Source: Frondihabitans sp. Leaf304
GTDB lineage: Bacteria; Actinomycetota; Actinomycetes; Actinomycetales; Microbacteriaceae
Length of the DNA stretch: 44,862 bases
Direction of reading: 5' to 3'
Assembly (NCBI RefSeq): GCF_001423105.1
Contig: NZ_LMNV01000002.1
Coordinates: 2,226,933-2,271,794, forward strand
Part shown: in pieces, positions 1-7,725 of the stretch
How positions within the stretch are numbered: the stretch's first letter is position 1
How the letters are laid out: each line of letters opens with the position of its first letter
Program-made: the position numbers and the translations under genes
The notes under the pieces: generated by a model
What the model was told of the DNA's origin: nothing
The model's input: only the letters and a program-made list of their open reading frames with translations
Databases searched by the model: none

Positions 1-939
1 GGATGGTTAGGAATCGAGCATCTCGCAAAGTCATATGGCCCGCTCCGGGCCGTAGATGACGTCAGCTTCACCTGTCAGCCCGGCACCATCACGGGCTTCC
101 TCGGACCAAACGGTTCAGGAAAATCGACGACGCTGAGAATGCTCGTCGGTCACACACGGCCCTCTTCCGGCAGCACGACCTTCGATGGCCGGCGCTTCGT
201 CGACCTACCTCAGCCAGGGCGGGTGGTCGGCGTATTGCTCGACGCGAGTGCCCAGCATCCTGGCCGCTCGGTCTGGGAGACCGCCCGACTGGCCAGCCTC
301 GTTGTCCGAGTCGGGCGAGAGCGAACCAGAGAGTGCCTCGCCGCGGTCGGTCTGAGCGGGGTCATGCGCAAGAGAGTCGGCTCGCTGTCTCTCGGGATGC
401 GGCAGCGCTTGGGACTTGCCATCGCGATTCTTGGATTTCCGCGTTTCCTCATCCTTGACGAGCCGGCGAACGGGCTCGATCCCGAAGGAATCCGATGGCT
501 TCGCGAGTTCCTCCTGGCTTTCGCCTCCCACGGTGGAACGGTGCTCGTCTCCAGCCATCAGCTTTCCGAGATCGAGGCGATGGCGGATCAGTTGATCATC
601 ATCGACCGCGGCCGGGCAACGAACGCCCGGAGCCTCCTCGCCGAAGTGCAGGACCCCGTGAGTCTTGCAGTGAGCGAGAACGACCAAGTCCTGCACCAGG
701 CGCTGCTGTCAAGCGGAATCACGGTGCTCTCCCAACTCGGGACCACGCCGCTCCGCGCGCAGACGACGACGGCCGATCTCGGGAGACTGGCTTTTGCAGC
801 GGGCATCGCACTTACCTACCTCGCGCCTGAAAAAGTCCCGTCGCTGGAGGACCGCTTTCTTACGCTCACTTCGGGCGAGTACGCGGGGCTGTCGTCGGAA
901 CAGCTGTTTCACGCAGCCTCAGGAGAGCCGCGCCAATGA
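1..939 (+). CDS. ABC transporter ATP-binding protein (5' end outside window)
   Basis: ATPase subunit of an ABC-2/bacitracin-type exporter that would power the membrane partner encoded next. The reading frame is open from base 1 and no start codon precedes Walker A (GPNGSGKST, visible residues 35-43), so the start lies outside the window. Further motifs are an LSLGM signature (a variant of LSGGQ), Walker B ending FLILDEPANGLDPEG, and the H-loop SSHQLSE; the last ~100 residues are a divergent C-terminal domain. The stop overlaps the permease start by four bases (ATGA), so the two are translationally coupled. It is clearly paralogous to the ATPase at 4749-5711, with long identical blocks around every motif. 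Substrate is not shown; by analogy with the second copy it may handle a secreted peptide encoded upstream of the window. Confidence 0.9.
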   Translation, partial: GWLGIEHLAKSYGPLRAVDDVSFTCQPGTITGFLGPNGSGKSTTLRMLVGHTRPSSGSTTFDGRRFVDLPQPGRVVGVLLDASAQHPGRSVWETARLASLVVRVGRERTRECLAAVGLSGVMRKRVGSLSLGMRQRLGLAIAILGFPRFLILDEPANGLDPEGIRWLREFLLAFASHGGTVLVSSHQLSEIEAMADQLIIIDRGRATNARSLLAEVQDPVSLAVSENDQVLHQALLSSGITVLSQLGTTPLRAQTTTADLGRLAFAAGIALTYLAPEKVPSLEDRFLTLTSGEYAGLSSEQLFHAASGEPRQ

Positions 940-1670
940 TCCTTCTAAGACTCGTCGCGGTAGAGCTCCGCAAAAGCATCGACACGCGATCAGCGCGGTG
1001 GCTTCTCGCCGTGATCGTGCTCCTGGCAGCGGGATGTTCAACTGTCGCATCGACCAGCGACCCAACCCTGACAGAATTCGTCGGCTCCGCACTGATCCCC
1101 CTGCCGGCCCTGCTTCCAGTTGTGGCTGTCCTCGCCGCGACAACCGATTGGAGCCAGCGAGCCTCGCTCACGACCTTTGCATTGACCCCTCGTCGCACAA
1201 TCGTGCTCGCGGCTCGCGCAGTTGCCGCTGTGCTCCTCGTCTTTGCCACGTCCGGGGCCATCATTGTCATGACTTCCATCACATTCGCTCTCATCCATCC
1301 AGGGCAGTTCAGTGAAACCGATTGGCAAGCGTTCGGGACTTCGCTCTGGTCGGTAACGGCACTCGCTCTGGCAGCCGCGCTGAGCGGCGTCGCCCTCGGG
1401 TACCTGCTGTTGAACACTCCGCTGGCAATCGCCGTAACGATCCTGGTGCCGGTGAGCTACGAAATCCTGGCGGCTGCCAAGTTCCCCGTCGTGGGCAAGT
1501 GGGTGTCGAGCCTCGCCTTCAGCCAATGGCTCGCCCAGCCGCAGTGGCACTGGCTGGCACCCAACGAAACGAGTATCGGCCTGGGTCCGGCACTGTGTTC
1601 CCTCGCGCTCTGGACAGTCGCGCCGATGGCCGCGGGATTCGCGAGACAGCTTCGCAAAGAGGTCAAATAG
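936..1670 (+). CDS. ABC transporter permease, ABC-2 type
   Basis: Membrane subunit of 244 residues with about six hydrophobic segments, partner of the preceding ATPase. It begins with a short cytoplasmic helix (ELRKSIDTRSA) typical of ABC-2-like permeases and ends with a basic tail (RQLRKEVK). Start ATG overlaps the ATPase stop. The copy at 5708-6445 is a paralog over its whole length, sharing the blocks FVGSALIPLP, DWSQRA and SSLAFSQWL and the same C-terminal RQLRKEVK. That conservation shows that the ATPase/permease module was duplicated as a unit. Function as exporter or as self-immunity pump is inferred from family and from the second copy's neighbour. Confidence 0.88.
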   Translation: MILLRLVAVELRKSIDTRSARWLLAVIVLLAAGCSTVASTSDPTLTEFVGSALIPLPALLPVVAVLAATTDWSQRASLTTFALTPRRTIVLAARAVAAVLLVFATSGAIIVMTSITFALIHPGQFSETDWQAFGTSLWSVTALALAAALSGVALGYLLLNTPLAIAVTILVPVSYEILAAAKFPVVGKWVSSLAFSQWLAQPQWHWLAPNETSIGLGPALCSLALWTVAPMAAGFARQLRKEVK

Positions 1671-1697
1671 GGCTGAGAGCAGCCACGGACGCGGGGG

Positions 1698-2417
1698 TTA
1701 CCCCTCCGACGCCGCGATCGCCCGGTCCAGCCACTCGACCATGAGCAGGCGCTCCGACGAGCTCAGGCCGGCCAGCGTCGGCGCCATCGCGCGGAAGGCG
1801 ACCGCGGTCGGCAGCGCTTCCCCATCGGCGACGACCGGAGCATCGGTGAGGATCTGCGCGAGAACACCGTTCAGCACGGCGTCGGCGAGTCGGGGGTCGC
1901 GTTCTTCCGGCGGTGTCGCCAAGACAGTCGTGATCAACCCGACCCCAGCAACCTGAAACAGCTCGACGGCCCGGCGCTCAGAGACTTTCAGCCTGCCGAC
2001 AACCGCCACCCGGTGCATGCGTGCCTCGAGCACTGCCTTGCCCGAGCGTGCCGCCGGGGAGGTCAGCACCCGATCCGGGTCGCTCAACAACCGGAACAGA
2101 GTGGGGTTGCTCAGCCCGAACTCGACCTGCGCCTGCCAGCCGGCGCGGAGATCGACAACCGGGTCAACGCGTGCGGCCTCGGCCTCCTCGACGATCGCCG
2201 CCTTGGTCGTCACGTAGGCGGCCATGACGTGCTCGGCGACGGCTTCGAGCAGTCCGTCTTTGTCACCGAAGAGGCGGTAGATCGCGGGCGCCTGCACGCC
2301 CGCCTCCTGCGCGACGCCCCGGGTGGTCAGCGCACCTGGGCCCCGCTCGCGAAGCAGCCGGGCAGCGGCGTCGATGATGCGCTCGCGGGTGTCGGCCGGG
2401 ATCCTGATGTCGGTCAC
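1698..2417 (-). CDS. TetR/AcrR family transcriptional regulator
   Basis: A 239-residue regulator with a TetR N-terminal helix-turn-helix (ADTRERIIDAAARLL, then TTRGVAQEAGVQAPAIYRLF) and a variable ligand-binding C-terminal half. I chose the GTG at 2417 because TATCGT lies exactly six bases upstream (2424-2429 on this strand), the leaderless spacing seen at many genes here; ATG at 2435 or TTG at 2471 would add extra N-terminal residues and have no better ribosome site. It is divergent from the oxidoreductase at 2509 and the shared spacer holds a perfect inverted repeat, so it probably represses that gene and itself. Confidence 0.9.
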   Translation of the reverse strand: MTDIRIPADTRERIIDAAARLLRERGPGALTTRGVAQEAGVQAPAIYRLFGDKDGLLEAVAEHVMAAYVTTKAAIVEEAEAARVDPVVDLRAGWQAQVEFGLSNPTLFRLLSDPDRVLTSPAARSGKAVLEARMHRVAVVGRLKVSERRAVELFQVAGVGLITTVLATPPEERDPRLADAVLNGVLAQILTDAPVVADGEALPTAVAFRAMAPTLAGLSSSERLLMVEWLDRAIAASEG

Positions 2418-2458
2418 GTATCGACGATAACGCATCCTTGCTAACGCTTTGATTCCCT

Positions 2459-2489
2459 TGATATCCTGCAATTGATTCCAACGATATCA
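2459..2489. promoter_or_regulatory. Inverted repeat, candidate TetR operator
   Basis: TGATATC at 2459-2465 and GATATCA at 2483-2489 form a perfect inverted repeat with a 17-base spacer, in the spacer between the divergent TetR gene and the oxidoreductase gene. TTGATA (2458-2463) could also serve as a -35 for the + strand gene, with CGATAT (2482-2487) as -10, so a bound repressor would cover the promoter core. Operator function is inferred from position and symmetry. Confidence 0.5.
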
Positions 2490-2508
2490 CCTACTCGAAA
2501 GGCCCACC

Positions 2509-3369
2509 ATGATCATCGTCACCGGCGCCACCGGCGCTCTGAACGGCGCCACCCTCGACCATCTCCTCCTCGCCCGACCCGCTTCCGAGCTCGTCGTCGT
2601 GGCCCGCGATACGGCGAAGGCCGCCCGTTTCGCCGAGCAGGGCGTCGAGATCAGACAGGGGGACTACTCCGATCCGGCCTCCCTCCCGGGAGCCTTCGAA
2701 GGCGCCGACCAGCTCCTGCTCGTGTCGTCGAGCGACCCGCAGGCGGATGCCGTGCAGCTGCACCGATCGGCCATTGACGCGGCTGTGTCGGCGGGCGTCG
2801 GGCGGATCCTCTACACGAGTCACCAGGGCGCCGCGGCCGACACCCCCTTCGGCCCTGGGCGCGACCACTTCGCCACCGAGCAGCTTCTCGCCGAGTCGGG
2901 CGTGGCCTGGACCTCCCTGCGAAATGGCTTCTACGCCCACAGCCTCGCCTGGTTCCTCGGCGACTGGCGCGAGACCGGCGTCATCTCGGTTCCGGCAGAC
3001 GGGCCAGTCTCATGGACCGCCCGGGAGGATGCCGCGGAAGCCGCCGCCCGAATCCTGCTCTCCGAAGGCGCCTACGATGGCCCGACGACGCTGACCGCCC
3101 CCGGTGCACCGACATTCACCGACGTCGCATCCATCGCCGCCGAGGTCGCCGGCCGTCCGGTCGAGACCCAGGTGCTCGGCGAGAACGAGTGGATCGCCGC
3201 CCAGGTCGCATCGGGCCAGCAGGACTTCATGGCGCATTTCTTGCTGGGCATGTACCAGGCGGCGGCGGGCGGCTATTTCGCCGGAACCGATCCCCTTCTC
3301 GGCGAGCTACTGGGTCGCGCGCCCCGCAGTGTGCGCGATCTGCTCGAGGCTCCCGCCACACGGCACTGA
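2509..3369 (+). CDS. NmrA/SDR-type NAD(P)-binding oxidoreductase, QorB-like
   Basis: An atypical short-chain dehydrogenase of 286 residues resembling the NmrA/quinone-oxidoreductase-2 (QorB/YtfG) group. The N-terminus is a Rossmann nucleotide-binding motif (VTGATGALNG, residues 4-13). The middle carries the usual YTSHQGA and ATEQLLAESGVAWTSLRNGFYA segments of that family, and there is no classical YxxxK catalytic pair. AAAGG precedes the ATG by about seven bases. Such proteins reduce quinones with NADPH or act as redox sensors; which applies here is unknown. The divergent TetR gene is the likely regulator, a common pairing for electrophile or drug response. Confidence 0.85.
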   Translation: MIIVTGATGALNGATLDHLLLARPASELVVVARDTAKAARFAEQGVEIRQGDYSDPASLPGAFEGADQLLLVSSSDPQADAVQLHRSAIDAAVSAGVGRILYTSHQGAAADTPFGPGRDHFATEQLLAESGVAWTSLRNGFYAHSLAWFLGDWRETGVISVPADGPVSWTAREDAAEAAARILLSEGAYDGPTTLTAPGAPTFTDVASIAAEVAGRPVETQVLGENEWIAAQVASGQQDFMAHFLLGMYQAAAGGYFAGTDPLLGELLGRAPRSVRDLLEAPATRH

Positions 3370-3403
3370 AACCCGAGGATCCGGCAATCCTCCCCCGCCG
3401 AAC

Positions 3404-3462
3404 CGACGCCAATCGGCCAAGGTCACAGCGCCGCGGCGCGCGACGTCGGCCGATTCGCGTCG
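3404..3462. repeat. Family A inverted-repeat element, copy 1
   Basis: Arms CGACGCCAATCGGCC (3404-3418) and GGCCGATTCGCGTCG (3448-3462) pair at 14 of 15 positions around a GC-rich core. The core is almost the same as in copy 3 (6698-6754). It lies between two convergent genes and fills most of the 128-base gap there. Confidence 0.85.
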
Positions 3463-3497
3463 CCTCAGCAGAGCCGGGCCGCGACCCTCAGGACGCG

Positions 3498-3872
3498 CTA
3501 GGCGAAGTGGCCCGCGAGGACTCTGGGCTCAGCGGCGGCTGCCGGATCCTGGGCTAGCGGGCTCGACTCGGCGCGCTGCTCGACCGTGCGGACGAGCGCC
3601 TCGACGACATCGTGGTCGCTCGCGACGACGCGGGTGGGCGACATGCGGGCGTGGCCGTGGCTCAGGCTGATGCGGCCGATGTGCCAGACCTCGTTCATGT
3701 ACCAAGCGGCCGAGAGGGTCTCGGCTCCGCTCGAGACGGTGATGACACGACGGGCACTGCCCCAGCGGGCAGCCTCGGCGCGGCCGACCGTCAGGATGGT
3801 CGACTGCAGATGAGGGGCCTCGCGGAAGAGCGCGTGAATGATTCGGGCGGATCGGGTTCGGGAACTGACCAT
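3498..3872 (-). CDS. Conserved-looking protein of unknown function
   Basis: I do not recognise this 124-residue protein. The start at 3872 (MVSSRTRSARII) is supported by GAAAGAGG about eight bases upstream; the frame stays open further upstream, but that stretch is low-complexity basic sequence crossing a repeat element. It has no signal peptide or membrane segment. Residues ~1-85 look like a folded mixed alpha/beta domain (ITVSSGAETLSAAWYMNEVWHIG), and the tail is Ala/Glu-rich. It is convergent with the oxidoreductase and divergent from the secreted-peptide operon. A link to that operon is possible but not shown. Confidence 0.6.
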   Translation of the reverse strand: MVSSRTRSARIIHALFREAPHLQSTILTVGRAEAARWGSARRVITVSSGAETLSAAWYMNEVWHIGRISLSHGHARMSPTRVVASDHDVVEALVRTVEQRAESSPLAQDPAAAAEPRVLAGHFA

Positions 3873-4270
3873 GTCAGATGCCTCTTTCTTCGGTGGCCGC
3901 GGGTAACGGCCACCACTCGTCACCGGGTGCATCCTGAGGCGATTCGGGCGCCTCCGGAAGGGGTGTTCACTCCGGTGATGAATGCAACTGTAAGTGTCCC
4001 CCTTCTGGCGGACTAACCATTGCTCACCCCCATTCCAGGGGGCACGGCTCCGTGGGTGTCTGCAACGAGACGCGAATCGGCCATTTCGACGCGGCGCGCC
4101 GGGTCGGAATGGCCGATTCACGTCGGGCGAGAAGTTCATTGTTAGACGTATGACATACTAATTTTTGCCTCAAGCTCCGACGATGGAGCCCGAGGCCCGC
4201 CTCGCCAGTTGCAGCCGGTTCGGCGTACCACCCCTGGAGGGCCTGGGGGTGGATATCGGAAGTCAGTGAA
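3873..4270. other. Intergenic region upstream of the secreted-peptide operon
   Basis: A 398-base spacer between divergent genes. It holds family A copy 2 (4069-4124) and an AT-rich stretch at 4135-4167 (contains TTGTTA, TACTAA and a run of T) that is the best place for the + strand promoter, although no -35/-10 pair with correct spacing can be assigned. About 100 bases of untranslated leader would then precede the ATG at 4271. No convincing gene is seen on either strand. Confidence 0.5.
4069..4124. repeat. Family A inverted-repeat element, copy 2
   Basis: 22-base arms starting GACGCGAATCGGCCATTTC and ending with the matching GGCCGATTCACGTC pair at 20 of 22 positions around a 12-base GC-only core (56 bp in all). 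It sits between divergent genes, so it is not a simple transcription terminator. Confidence 0.88.
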
Positions 4271-4690
4271 ATGCAAAATAATACTATCCGGAAAGCATGG
4301 AGATACAAGGCCGGGGTGACGCTTGTATTGGTGGCACCCGCACTGCTGGGGATCGGAGCCGCATCGTCGGCCTCCGCAAGCACCCTGGCACCTGCTTCAT
4401 CCGCGGCCTCGTATCTGGGTTCTAAGAGCCAGGTGCTGCCTCCCACCCCAACGGAGGCGCCGACACCCACGCAATCGGCGTCGCCCCAGGCTCCGGGAGA
4501 AACTCGCGGACGTTTCGACGCGATCATCCGCATCATCAAAAGCATTCCGGGTGCATGGTCAAAATTCGTGGCCGGCGTAAAGAAGGCCTACTCGTGGTTC
4601 GTCAAGTACGTCTGGAAGCCACTCGTGGCCGCAGTCAACTGGCTCGGAACGATCGTTGGAGCTTGGGATATCTGGAACCACTTCCACTGA
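4271..4690 (+). CDS. Secreted Trp/Lys-rich small protein, bacteriocin-like
   Basis: A 139-residue precursor. Residues 1-36 are a Sec signal peptide (positive N-terminus with R8, R11 and K13; hydrophobic 15-31; cleavage likely after ASA36). Residues ~52-78 are a Pro/Thr/Ser linker. Residues 79-139 are a helical, amphipathic domain with six Trp (96, 109, 115, 124, 132, 135), many Lys/Arg and only two acidic residues, with no Cys. That composition resembles membrane-active bacteriocins such as the aureocin A53/lacticin Q group, but those lack a signal peptide and the family match is not established. A strong hairpin and a dedicated ABC transporter follow directly. GGAAG lies about nine bases before the ATG. 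Alternatively it could be a secreted signalling or cell-wall-associated protein. Confidence 0.75.
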   Translation: MQNNTIRKAWRYKAGVTLVLVAPALLGIGAASSASASTLAPASSAASYLGSKSQVLPPTPTEAPTPTQSASPQAPGETRGRFDAIIRIIKSIPGAWSKFVAGVKKAYSWFVKYVWKPLVAAVNWLGTIVGAWDIWNHFH

Positions 4691-4695
4691 TAGAA

Positions 4696-4724
4696 GTCGG
4701 GCGCGCCTAGCAGGCGCGCCCGAC
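4696..4724 (+). terminator. Strong intra-operon hairpin (attenuator)
   Basis: GTCGGGCGCGCCT (4696-4708) and its exact reverse complement (4712-4724) form a 13-bp stem with a 3-base loop, starting six bases after the peptide gene's stop. There is no U-run after it. Position suggests partial termination or mRNA protection so that the peptide is made in excess of its transporter. Confidence 0.7.
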
Positions 4725-4748
4725 CCCACTCCTGGTGAAGGGAACCGC

Positions 4749-5711
4749 ATGCAAAACGCCGTGCTCCAGCAACCGTCAGCGAAGTTGTCCGTGCAGGGGC
4801 TGACCAAAACTTATCGAGGCAAAACTGCAGTTCGTGCCGCCTCTTTCGACTGCGCAGGCGGCACCATCACAGGGTTTGTCGGCCCCAACGGGTCAGGCAA
4901 ATCCACAACCCTCAGGATGATTCTCGGTCATACGAGAGCCGACTCCGGGCAGGCCTATTTCGATGGTGTCCCCTACGTCGACCTCCACAATCCCGGTCGC
5001 ACCGTGGGTGTTCTCTTGGACGCTTCGGCTCACCACGATGGCCGTACGGTACGCGAGACTCTCCGGCTCGCCGCTCTCACTATCGGAGCAAGCAAGGCCC
5101 GAACACGAGCCTGCCAAACAGCAGTCGGCCTCGAATCAGTCGGGAACAAGAGGGTGGGTTCTCTCTCACTGGGCATGCGCCAGCGACTTGGAATCGCCGT
5201 CGCGACTCTTGGGGCGCCGCGATTTTTGATCCTGGACGAGCCTGCGAACGGACTCGACCCCGAGGGCATCCGGTGGCTCCGCCAACTCCTGAAGTCGTTC
5301 GCCGCAACGGGCGGGACGGCCCTCGTGTCGAGTCACCAGTTGGCGGAACTAGAAATGGTTGCTGACAAACTCATCGTCATCGATCGTGGCCGGGCGCGAG
5401 AACAAGAGGCCCGGACCTTCCACCCCGCGCATGAGTCAGTTGTCTCGACCGAAAACGACGTCCTCTTCCGCGAGCGCCTCACGTCGCGAGGCATCAACGC
5501 CCACGCGAACTCCGATCACACCGCTCTTCTCGTGGAGGCTGCGCCAGACATCGTCGGTCGAATTGCACGGGATTCGACTATCGCGATCGAGAGCCTTACT
5601 TCTGCTCCCCTTCAAACCCTCGAGGACTTCTTCTTGGAGACCACGTCGGGTGAGCATGCGGCTGGCGACGATTCCGCGCTCTTCGATCTGCTTGGGCGGC
5701 CCAAACAATGA
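4749..5711 (+). CDS. ABC transporter ATP-binding protein of the peptide operon
   Basis: ATPase of 320 residues. Walker A GPNGSGKST is at residues 45-53, followed by an LSLGM signature, Walker B ending LILDEPANGLDPEG and the H-loop SSHQLAE. The ATG at 4749 is chosen because AAGGG precedes it and the nucleotide-binding domain then begins at the normal distance. The frame is open upstream into the hairpin region but that part is not protein-like. Paralog of the ATPase at 1-939. It probably energises export of the secreted peptide's toxic form away from the membrane (self-immunity), because the peptide itself carries a Sec signal and should not need an ABC exporter; this is inference. Confidence 0.92.
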   Translation: MQNAVLQQPSAKLSVQGLTKTYRGKTAVRAASFDCAGGTITGFVGPNGSGKSTTLRMILGHTRADSGQAYFDGVPYVDLHNPGRTVGVLLDASAHHDGRTVRETLRLAALTIGASKARTRACQTAVGLESVGNKRVGSLSLGMRQRLGIAVATLGAPRFLILDEPANGLDPEGIRWLRQLLKSFAATGGTALVSSHQLAELEMVADKLIVIDRGRAREQEARTFHPAHESVVSTENDVLFRERLTSRGINAHANSDHTALLVEAAPDIVGRIARDSTIAIESLTSAPLQTLEDFFLETTSGEHAAGDDSALFDLLGRPKQ

Positions 5712-6445
5712 CCTGGCTACCGCGCTTGACCTACATAGAGCTACGCAAGTGCGTCGACACCAAGTCGGCGCTGGTGCTGCTCGCAGTCATCTTCGTTCTC
5801 GCAGCAGGCTTCGCAGTTCTTGCGTCAACCGGAGAACCGGACCTCAACAGCTTCGTGGGGTCCGCACTCATACCTCTGCCGTTTCTCTTGCCTGTTATTT
5901 CAGCTCTCTCAGCTACCAGCGATTGGAGCCAACGGGCCACCGTAACGACCTTCTCCCTGGTACCGCGCAGGAGCAGAATTCTCGTCGCACGCTTGACGGC
6001 GACCGTCCTGCTCGTCCTGCTGCTGGCAAGCGCCATCGTCGTGACTACGATGGCAATCTTTGTCGTAATGCACCCGGCGGCGTTCCAGGCGACAGACTGG
6101 GCCGAATTCGCCAAAACCCTCTGGTCGATTCTCGTCTTGGCCATCACAGCCGCCCTCACGGGTGTCGCAATGGGGTACCTCCTCCTGATACCCGCACTCG
6201 CTATTTCAGTGACACTTCTTGTGCCGGTCGCGTACGAAGTCTTCATCTCGTTGCGTTTTCCTGACGTCGGCCCGTGGATTTCGAGTTTGGCGTTTAGCCA
6301 GTGGCTGCTAAAGCCAAACCTCGATTGGGAATCCTCCGGACTCGAGACAGTCGGCATCGGCCCTGCCCTTTCGTCCCTCCTCCTCTGGACCGTTCTTCCG
6401 CTTGCAGCGGGTTGGGTCCGCCAGTTGCGAAAAGAAGTGAAATGA
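5708..6445 (+). CDS. ABC transporter permease of the peptide operon
   Basis: A 245-residue membrane protein with about six transmembrane segments, paralogous to the permease at 936-1670 along its full length (shared FVGSALIPLP, SDWSQRA, ISSLAFSQWL and C-terminal RQLRKEVK). The start overlaps the ATPase stop by four bases and its own stop overlaps the next start by four bases, making a tightly coupled three-gene unit. ABC-2-like permeases with such ATPases commonly give resistance to membrane-active peptides; which peptide is inferred from the neighbouring gene. Confidence 0.9.
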   Translation: MTWLPRLTYIELRKCVDTKSALVLLAVIFVLAAGFAVLASTGEPDLNSFVGSALIPLPFLLPVISALSATSDWSQRATVTTFSLVPRRSRILVARLTATVLLVLLLASAIVVTTMAIFVVMHPAAFQATDWAEFAKTLWSILVLAITAALTGVAMGYLLLIPALAISVTLLVPVAYEVFISLRFPDVGPWISSLAFSQWLLKPNLDWESSGLETVGIGPALSSLLLWTVLPLAAGWVRQLRKEVK

Positions 6446-6699
6446 AAGCCAGCACCACGCGCCGCCGACGCCTCGACTCCGTCCACCTGCGATGCGCGGC
6501 GGCGTTCGCCCTCGCCACCCTGTCGCTGGTGCTCGTGAGCATCGGCACGACACTCTCGCTCGTGCCGCTGGCCGTCGGCGTGTTCCTTCTGACCTTTGGA
6601 AAGAGCATGAACAACCGGAATGCTCCGCCGATCACGTTCCTCGTACTACTGCCGATCATCGGAATCATCGTGTGGATCCTCATAGCCCGCGCGACCTGA
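6442..6699 (+). CDS. Small membrane protein coupled to the peptide ABC transporter
   Basis: An 85-residue protein starting at the ATG that overlaps the permease stop (ATGA). After a basic N-terminus (RRRRLDS) there are hydrophobic segments at ~18-31, ~37-48 and ~63-82, so it spans the membrane two or three times. Not recognised. Small membrane proteins at the end of bacteriocin transporter operons are often accessory immunity factors, and that is the most economical reading here, but nothing in the sequence proves it. The stop codon lies at the left edge of family A copy 3. Confidence 0.65.
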   Translation: MKASTTRRRRLDSVHLRCAAAFALATLSLVLVSIGTTLSLVPLAVGVFLLTFGKSMNNRNAPPITFLVLLPIIGIIVWILIARAT

Positions 6700-6754
6700 C
6701 GCGACTCGGCCAATGTCACAGCGCCGCGGCGCGCGAGGTCGGCCGATGCACGTT
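6698..6754. repeat. Family A inverted-repeat element, copy 3 (degenerate arms)
   Basis: Arms GACGCGACTCGGCC and GGCCGATGCACGTT pair imperfectly (10 of 14), but the 29-base core differs from copy 1 at only about two positions. Copies 1 and 3 are therefore true relatives and not independent palindromes. Confidence 0.8.
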
Positions 6755-6834
6755 GGGTTACGAGCCGTAGCCCCCACGCGGCAGCACGCGAACCGCCCGC
6801 ACCGGCACGTTGCAACGCGCCCGAAACAAAGGTG

Positions 6835-7725
6835 ATGTTGACTGAGCAAACAATGGACTTGATCGACGTTCACGAGATCCGGGTGGCCCGAACCCGCGAC
6901 GACATCGTGCTGGGCGAGAGCGTCCGACCGCTCGGCGGCGGCACCTGGCTGTTCTCCGAGCCGCAGCCACCCGAGCACACCGGCTTCGTCGACCTGACCG
7001 CCCTCGGCTGGACCCCGATCGAGACCACGGCCGACCACCTCGTCGTATCGGCGACGTGCACGATCCGCGAGCTGACCGACTTCGCGCTCGACCCCGAGTG
7101 GCCGGCGCAACGACTCTTCCGGCAGTGCGCCGAGTCGCTGCTCATGAGCTTCAAGATCTGGAACCTCGCCACTGTCGGTGGCAACGTCGCGACAGCACTG
7201 CCGGCCGGGGCGATGACGTCGCTGCTGGCAGGGCTCGGCGCGCGCGCGGTGATCTGGGGGGCCGAGGGGCGGGAGCGCGGGATCCTGGTCTCCGACCTCG
7301 TGACCGGCGTCCGGGCCATCGATCTGTTGCTCGACGAGGTGATCCGCTCGTTCGAGATCCCGCTGACTTCACTCCGATCGCGGACGGCGTTCCGGCGCAT
7401 CTCGCTGTCGAACCTCGGCCGCTCCGCCGCCGTGGTGATCGGCCGGGTCGACGCCACGGGCGAGTGCGTGATCACGGTGACGGCGGCGACACCCCGGCCC
7501 GTGCAGCTGCGCTTCGACTCGGTGCCCGAGGCGGGCGAACTGAGCGACGCGCTGAGCGGGTATTCCGACTGGTACTCGGACCCGCATGGCGCCCCCGATT
7601 GGCGACGCGCGGTGTCGATGCGCTTCGCGGAGGAGATCCGGGCGGAGCTGAGCGCTGGCACGGACAGCAGCACCGACACGGACAGCAGCACCGGCACCGA
7701 CACCCACACAGGAAGCGACGCATGA
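6835..7725 (+). CDS. FAD-binding subunit of molybdenum hydroxylase (xanthine dehydrogenase family)
   Basis: About 296 residues, CoxM/XdhB-type FAD-binding fold that passes electrons from the 2Fe-2S clusters to NAD+ or another acceptor. The PLGGGTWL motif near residue 32 and the NLATVGGNVATALPAGAM stretch (residues ~109-126) are the FAD-binding signatures (compare GG(G/N)T and TxGGN). The last ~20 residues are Thr/Asp/Ser-rich and look disordered. GTG at 6832 and ATG at 6853 are other possible starts; AAAGG is very near 6835. The stop overlaps the start of the catalytic subunit (ATGA). Confidence 0.9.
   Translation: MLTEQTMDLIDVHEIRVARTRDDIVLGESVRPLGGGTWLFSEPQPPEHTGFVDLTALGWTPIETTADHLVVSATCTIRELTDFALDPEWPAQRLFRQCAESLLMSFKIWNLATVGGNVATALPAGAMTSLLAGLGARAVIWGAEGRERGILVSDLVTGVRAIDLLLDEVIRSFEIPLTSLRSRTAFRRISLSNLGRSAAVVIGRVDATGECVITVTAATPRPVQLRFDSVPEAGELSDALSGYSDWYSDPHGAPDWRRAVSMRFAEEIRAELSAGTDSSTDTDSSTGTDTHTGSDA

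Noticed and set aside
4271-4690. The secreted small protein as a lanthipeptide or sactipeptide precursor.
   Set aside because: It has no cysteine, no double-Gly or lanthipeptide leader, and no modification enzyme nearby; the N-terminus is a Sec signal peptide.
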